A DNA stretch of 35,049 nucleotides from Galbitalea sp036491035 (GTDB taxonomy: Bacteria > Actinomycetota > Actinomycetes > Actinomycetales > Microbacteriaceae): assembly GCA_036491035.1 (NCBI GenBank), contig DASXCU010000028.1, forward strand, positions 1 through 35,049, given 5' to 3'. The notes under the pieces were generated by a model. The model did not search any database and was not told the origin of the DNA. It was given only the letters and a program-made list of their open reading frames with translations. Below are positions 30,674-35,049 of this stretch, piece after piece. Position numbers and translations under genes: made by a program. The number at the start of each line of letters is the position of its first letter. Position 1 is the first letter of the stretch.

Positions 30674-30898
30674 TTACGACGCGCGAACCATCCGTACTGC
30701 CCGGTCAAGTGAAAGCGACTGGCCTACTTCGACGGCATGGCTGAGAATGTCTCCGCTCAGGGCGACATAGACGGTTCCGACCTTCTGCACGTATCCCAGT
30801 GTGTCGCGATCCGTCATCACGCTGTAAACATCCTCGGTTACGAGTGCGACGGTCAAATCAAAGCGGGATTCTCGTGCGGCCGGGGAAATAAGAACCAT
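30674..30898 (-). CDS. Small hypothetical protein (74 residues)
   Basis: A 74-residue frame, MVLISPAARESRFDLTVALV onward, has a core VYSVMTDRDTLGYVQKVGTVYVAL and a C-terminal helix LSLDRAVRMVRAS. A Shine-Dalgarno (GGAAGGAA) lies about 9 nt before the ATG. The pattern resembles a group of about 70-residue actinobacterial proteins with a GYV-type strand and a final DRAV helix, but I cannot name it with confidence. It could be cotranscribed with DUF7882. The 142-bp gap upstream, before treZ, carries no gene that I can see. Confidence 0.65.
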   Translation of the reverse strand: MVLISPAARESRFDLTVALVTEDVYSVMTDRDTLGYVQKVGTVYVALSGDILSHAVEVGQSLSLDRAVRMVRAS

Positions 30899-31040
30899 TG
30901 TGTGTGTTCCTTCCCTAGAACGAATAGTGCGCCCCTGTTTGGGGGACTGTGCTCATTGAAACACCGGTCCTCTACCCCCGCAATACCGCTTACGAAATTC
31001 ACGGGGGCTTGACAAAAACTCTGGATGTTGCAGCCGGATT

Positions 31041-32741
31041 TCAGGCAGTTCCCCTGCGTCGCAGAATCGCCGCCGAGCGCCCGGCGAGCCGATCGGGGAC
31101 GCCGCTGGTCGTGAGGATCAACTCCGTGTGCGGAGGCAGTTCGCGGTCGGCGTGCCCGAAATTCGCAACGATGCTGATTGCTCCGCGATCGAGTCGAAAC
31201 GATGCGGATTCATCATCGAATTGGGCGCTCAGACTACTGAATCGCGCGTCCGTAAGTTCGGGCACCGAGCGCCTCAGACCGATCAGCTGGCGATACAGCG
31301 CAAGTAATTGCGGGTGTTGGCCGTCGGCGAGCTCGGACCAGTCGAGCTTCGACCGTCGGAACGTTGCCGGGTCCTGGGGGTCGGGAACCGCGTTCGGGTC
31401 CCAGCCCATCCGCGCGAACTCCTCTATTCGTCCCTCGGCGACGATCCGTCCGAGGTCAGGCTCCGGATGCGACGTGAAAAACTGCCACGGGGTCGACGCG
31501 CCCCACTCCTCGCCCATGAAGAGCATGGGAGTGAACGGCCCGGCGAGCGTCAGGACCGCCGCGAGAGACAGGGTAGCGAGGTCGCTCGACGACGTGAGCC
31601 TGTCTCCCGTGGCCCGGTTTCCGATCTGATCGTGGTCCTGCGCGAATGTCACCAGTCGCCAGGTCGGAATGGACGGGTCGATCGGATGCCCGTGGTCCCG
31701 ACCGCGGAACGACGAGTACGTCCCGTCGTGGAAGAAGCCACGCGTCGCCGTCTTGGCGAGCGCACCCAGGGAGGCGAAGTCGGCGTAGTAACCCGTCGTC
31801 TCACCGGTGAGCGCGACGTGCAGGGCGTGGTGGTAGTCGTCGCTCCACTGGGCGGTCAAGCCGAAACCGCCCTCCGAGCGCGGCGTGATCAGGGTCGGGT
31901 CGTTCAGGTCGGACTCCGCGATCAGGGTGAGCGGCCGTCCAAGCTGGACGCTCCGCGCATCCGTCTCCTCGGCGAGCTCCTGCAGCAGGTGCTTCTCGCT
32001 GGGGTCGACGAGCGCGTGGACGGCGTCGAGTCGCAGCCCGTCCACGTGATAGTCCCGCAGCCACAGTTGCGCGTTGTCGAGGATGTACCGGCGCACCTCG
32101 GGTTCGACCAGGTTGACGGACTCGCCCCAGGTATTCGCGCTGGCGTCGCTCAGGTACGGACCGAATCGTGGCAGGTAATTGCCACTGGGCCCAAGGTGGT
32201 TGTACACGACATCCTGGATAACGGCGAGCCCGCGGGCGTGGCAGGCGTCCACGAAGCGCTGGTAGGCGGCCGGTCCGCCGTAGCCCTCGTGTACGGCGAA
32301 CCAGAGCACTCCGTCGTAGCCCCAGTTGTGCGTGCCGTTGAAGGCGTTTACGGGGAGCAGCTCGACGAAGTCGATTCCGAGCTCGACCAGGTAGTCGAGG
32401 CGTTCGATCGCGGAGTCGAGGGTTCCCTCGGGGGTGAAGGTGCCGAGGTGGAGCTCGTAGATCACCCCGCCCGCGAGCTCTCGACCGGACCATCCGTCAT
32501 CCGTCCATTCGAACTGCGCCGGATCGAAGACGCGGCTCGCCCCGTGAACGCCGTTCGGCTGCTGGAGCGAGCGGGGGTCGGGAACGGGATCGGCTCCATC
32601 CAGCACGAGCGAGTAGTCGGTGCCGTCCCGGAGCTCGACGCTGTCGATCCATTCGTCGCCGGATCTCGCGAGCTCGCGGTCGCCCTCGGCCGTGCGCACC
32701 GCGACGGTCGACGGGATCGGTGCCCAGACCTTAAGGATCAT
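31041..32741 (-). CDS. treZ: Malto-oligosyltrehalose trehalohydrolase
   Basis: The 566-residue GH13 enzyme cleaves the maltooligosyl-trehalose bond to release free trehalose, the second step of the TreY-TreZ route. An N-terminal beta domain (1-90) precedes the catalytic barrel. GH13 regions are visible: DVVYNH (177-182), GLRLDAVHA with nucleophile D239, AESD with acid E276, and FAQDHDQIGNR with the stabilising D371. A small C-terminal beta domain completes it. 566 residues is the usual length. The start overlaps the treY stop as ATGA, so TreZ translation is coupled to TreY. It ends 142 bp before the 74-residue gene. Confidence 0.96.
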   Translation of the reverse strand: MILKVWAPIPSTVAVRTAEGDRELARSGDEWIDSVELRDGTDYSLVLDGADPVPDPRSLQQPNGVHGASRVFDPAQFEWTDDGWSGRELAGGVIYELHLGTFTPEGTLDSAIERLDYLVELGIDFVELLPVNAFNGTHNWGYDGVLWFAVHEGYGGPAAYQRFVDACHARGLAVIQDVVYNHLGPSGNYLPRFGPYLSDASANTWGESVNLVEPEVRRYILDNAQLWLRDYHVDGLRLDAVHALVDPSEKHLLQELAEETDARSVQLGRPLTLIAESDLNDPTLITPRSEGGFGLTAQWSDDYHHALHVALTGETTGYYADFASLGALAKTATRGFFHDGTYSSFRGRDHGHPIDPSIPTWRLVTFAQDHDQIGNRATGDRLTSSSDLATLSLAAVLTLAGPFTPMLFMGEEWGASTPWQFFTSHPEPDLGRIVAEGRIEEFARMGWDPNAVPDPQDPATFRRSKLDWSELADGQHPQLLALYRQLIGLRRSVPELTDARFSSLSAQFDDESASFRLDRGAISIVANFGHADRELPPHTELILTTSGVPDRLAGRSAAILRRRGTA

Positions 32742-35044
32742 GATTCGCGGGGCGCCAGCAGTGCGACGGGATAGACGCTGAGCAGGTCGGAGAGGAGCAA
32801 CGGGCCGCCGTCGAACTCCCGTCCGGTCACCACGTCGACGAGTGGGTGGCCGGGAAGAACGAGTTCCGTGTCGCCCCAGCCGCGCTCGCGCAGACCAAGC
32901 GACAACCGGGTTCCAACGGCGATCGCGCCGCCGCGATCGAAGGCGACGGCATGCCGGGCGGCTTCACCCAGCACGGGTAGTGCGGCGTAGCGGGTGAACA
33001 GGTCGGGGTGGTCACGGCGAAGGTGCAGCGCGCGGGTGGTGACCAGCATCTTGGCCGCACCCGTCCCATCCACTCGCGGCAGCTCGTTCTGCACGGCCTT
33101 CAGCAGCAGGCGCCGCAGGTCGAAGTCAACCTCGCGGCGGTTATCCGGGTCGACGAGGCTCGTCTCCCACAGCTCGCTGCCCTGATAGACGTCGGGGATG
33201 CCGGGGGCGGTCAGCTGGATGAGCTTCGCGGTCAGGGAGTTGGACCAGCCCGCCTGCTCGATCTCGGCGACGATCGACGTGACGAGCTTTGTCACATCCG
33301 GATTGTCGAAGACGGAGTCGATCATGGCGTGCATCGCCGTCTCGAACTCCTCGTTCGGCTTCGTCCACTTCGTCGACGATCCGGCCTCCCTCGCCGCCTT
33401 GGTGGCGTAATCGTGCAGGCGCTCCCGAGACGCGGGCCACGCGCCGACGATGGATTCCCAGAGCAGGTCGGCGAGCACCTGGTCGGTAAGCGGAGAGAGT
33501 TCGTGTAGCCGGTCGAGGACCTCGGCCCAGCGCTCGGGTACCTCACTCAGCACACTGATACGCGCTCGGGTGTCTTCGCCGCGCTTGGTGTCGTGCGTGC
33601 TGAGCGTTGTAAGGGAGGCTGGATGTCCCGCCTGCCGCGCGAGCTGCCGCCGATGGAACTCGCCGACGCCGATCGAGAATTCGGCGGGGTCGCCACCCAC
33701 CTCTGTCAGGGAGGACAGCCGGTTGTACCGGTAGAAGGCGGTGTCCTCGACGCCCTTCGCCATCACCATTCCGGAGGTCTGCTGGAAGCGGATGGCCGCC
33801 GGATGCGCCCCGTCGGACAGGATCGGGAGCAGGGTGTCAATCGCTGGACCGAGCTCGGGCCGGTACTCCCGCGCGAGGCGAGCCGCCTCGAGCAGGTGCT
33901 CCTCGCCAACGGGCAGGTACGAGCGGTAGACGGGAAAGCAGGCCAGCAGCTCGGCGATCGCATCCGCGACTTCGGTCCCTGGGCCCGTCGAGAAGCCGAC
34001 CTCGCGCTCGAGGCGCAGGACCTCTGACCGCAGGATGCCGTCGGCGACGGTCCTCTTCGTGCCGTGGATGAGCACAGCCCAGTCGATCGGCTTGTCGCGA
34101 CCGCGCAGTCGTGCGTCGAGGGCGTCCAGCGACGCGCGGCCGGAGGGATCCACGAGCACGCGGTCGACGTCGCCGAGGGCGTCGTAGCCGGTCGTACCGG
34201 CCGTCGCCCAGAAGGCCGGCAGCTGCTCGTCGCCCTCGAGGATCTTCTCCACCCAGACCGGCGCATTCTCCGTCGCGGCCGCGAACGCATCCAGGTAGCC
34301 GCCCGGGTCGGCCAGGCCGTCCGGGTGGTCGACCCGGATGCCATCCGCGATTCCCTCGCGCACCCAGCGAAGGATCTCGACGTGGCTCGCCGCCAGCACT
34401 TCCGGCAGCTCGACCCGGATACCGGCGAGCGTGTTCACGGCGAAGAAGCGACGGTAGTTGAGGTCGTAGTCCGCCCGCTGCCAATTCATCAGCTCGTAGT
34501 GCTGCGCGGCGACAACCTCGGCGAGGCTGCCGCGGCCCGTGCCTGGCGCGATCGGCAGGACGGTGTCGAAGTAGTGCAGCTCGTCAGCGTCGAGCACCAG
34601 CTCGTCGTTCCCGAGGGCATCCTCGAGCGTGCCGCCCAGAATCGGGAGGCGCACCTTGCCGCCGCCGAACTCCCAGTCGATGTCGAAGTAGTCGGCGTAG
34701 CGCGAGTCGCGGCCGTTGCGCAGCACATCGAGCCACCACGCGTTCTCCTGCGGATCCGCGACGCCCATGTGGTTCGGAACGATGTCGATCAGGATGCCGA
34801 GGCCCGACGCGCGGGCCGCCGCATTGAACCGGTCCAGTCCCTCGCGTCCGCCGCGCGACGGATCGACGCTGCCGTGATCCACCACGTCGTAGCCGTGATC
34901 CGAATCCGCCGCCGCGGTCAGGAGCGGAGACAGGTACGCCCAGTCGATACCGAGGTCGGCGAGGTAATCGGCGAGAGCCGCCGCCTTATCGAGATCGAAC
35001 GACTCCCGGATCTGCAGCCGATAGGTGGAGCTTGGGAGTCGCAT
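32738..35044 (-). CDS. treY: Malto-oligosyltrehalose synthase
   Basis: The 768-residue GH13 enzyme converts the reducing-end alpha-1,4 glucose bond of maltooligosaccharides into alpha,alpha-1,1, forming maltooligosyl trehalose. The N-terminus PSSTYRLQIRESFDLDKA is characteristic. Catalytic regions are DIVPNHMG (87-94), GIRVDHPDGL with nucleophile D239, WVEKIL with acid E266 and TLSTHDTKRGED with D485; GIPDVYQGSELWE (about 615-627) is typical of TreY. The gene is complete: its ATG complement is at 35042-35044, five bases from the window edge. It is coupled to treZ by ATGA. A glycogen-debranching gene, treX, would be expected upstream but lies outside. Confidence 0.96.
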   Translation of the reverse strand: MRLPSSTYRLQIRESFDLDKAAALADYLADLGIDWAYLSPLLTAAADSDHGYDVVDHGSVDPSRGGREGLDRFNAAARASGLGILIDIVPNHMGVADPQENAWWLDVLRNGRDSRYADYFDIDWEFGGGKVRLPILGGTLEDALGNDELVLDADELHYFDTVLPIAPGTGRGSLAEVVAAQHYELMNWQRADYDLNYRRFFAVNTLAGIRVELPEVLAASHVEILRWVREGIADGIRVDHPDGLADPGGYLDAFAAATENAPVWVEKILEGDEQLPAFWATAGTTGYDALGDVDRVLVDPSGRASLDALDARLRGRDKPIDWAVLIHGTKRTVADGILRSEVLRLEREVGFSTGPGTEVADAIAELLACFPVYRSYLPVGEEHLLEAARLAREYRPELGPAIDTLLPILSDGAHPAAIRFQQTSGMVMAKGVEDTAFYRYNRLSSLTEVGGDPAEFSIGVGEFHRRQLARQAGHPASLTTLSTHDTKRGEDTRARISVLSEVPERWAEVLDRLHELSPLTDQVLADLLWESIVGAWPASRERLHDYATKAAREAGSSTKWTKPNEEFETAMHAMIDSVFDNPDVTKLVTSIVAEIEQAGWSNSLTAKLIQLTAPGIPDVYQGSELWETSLVDPDNRREVDFDLRRLLLKAVQNELPRVDGTGAAKMLVTTRALHLRRDHPDLFTRYAALPVLGEAARHAVAFDRGGAIAVGTRLSLGLRERGWGDTELVLPGHPLVDVVTGREFDGGPLLLSDLLSVYPVALLAPRES

Positions 35045-35049
35045 CCCTA

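Noticed and set aside
31009..31014. TTGACA on the plus strand before treZ
   Set aside because: No -10 box at a suitable distance and no plus-strand gene downstream.
1..35049. tRNA, rRNA, transposase, integrase or phage genes
   Set aside because: No cloverleaf-like or rRNA-like stretch and no recombinase motif was seen while reading both strands.

Overview
The window looks like a chromosomal stretch from a high-GC Gram-positive bacterium, most probably an actinobacterium of the Microbacteriaceae. Grounds are the strong G/C third-position bias, the use of GTG and TTG starts, Shine-Dalgarno-less genes with a TANNNT hexamer 6-7 nt before the start, and several families I associate with this group: DUF7882, DUF3097, a lysine-rich 36-residue protein, ECF42 with DGPF partners, and TreYZ. 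I see no tRNA, rRNA, CRISPR, transposase or phage gene. Genes are packed tightly, and no gap exceeds about 200 bp.

Layout. 1-3.3 kb: a hypothetical gene cut by the window edge, an ArsR regulator translationally coupled to an SRPBCC protein behind a self-overlapping promoter/operator, a hexapeptide acyltransferase, a LOG-like nucleotide-binding protein, and a tiny basic protein with its own terminator. 3.4-9.9 kb: a sugar-porter MFS protein, a NERD-nuclease/UvrD-type helicase, a heptanucleotide tandem repeat, a TMEM175-like channel, and an APC permease ending in a strong terminator. 10-12.9 kb: a complete ECF42 module (two tandem DGPF/YCII proteins and the sigma factor), then a 58-residue membrane protein separated by one in-frame amber codon from a 279-codon unknown. 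13-15.7 kb: a small membrane protein, an LCP cell-wall ligase, and a membrane-anchored methyltransferase. 15.7-19.5 kb: an FBP zinc-finger protein, an aldo/keto reductase, an NPPF-type methyltransferase, and a FetB-like permease without its ATPase.

19.5-25.5 kb: a COG4705 membrane protein, an MFS exporter divergent from a LysR regulator, a DUF3097 Toprim-like protein, a second MFS, PspC and DUF427. 25.7-30.2 kb: CorA, divergent from a tight three-gene operon made of a ferritin-like/VIT1 iron transporter, a DUF2236 (MpaB-like) oxygenase and a phytoene-desaturase-like flavoprotein. 30.2-35 kb: DUF7882, a small unknown, and treY-treZ, which convert maltooligosaccharides to trehalose; treX may lie just beyond the right edge.

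The most interesting points are the CTAGGTG repeat upstream of the NERD helicase, the iron-transporter/oxygenase/flavoprotein operon, the in-frame TAG between two genes at 12080, the ECF42 module, and the recurring leaderless-promoter signature. None of these is proven to be a new system from sequence alone.
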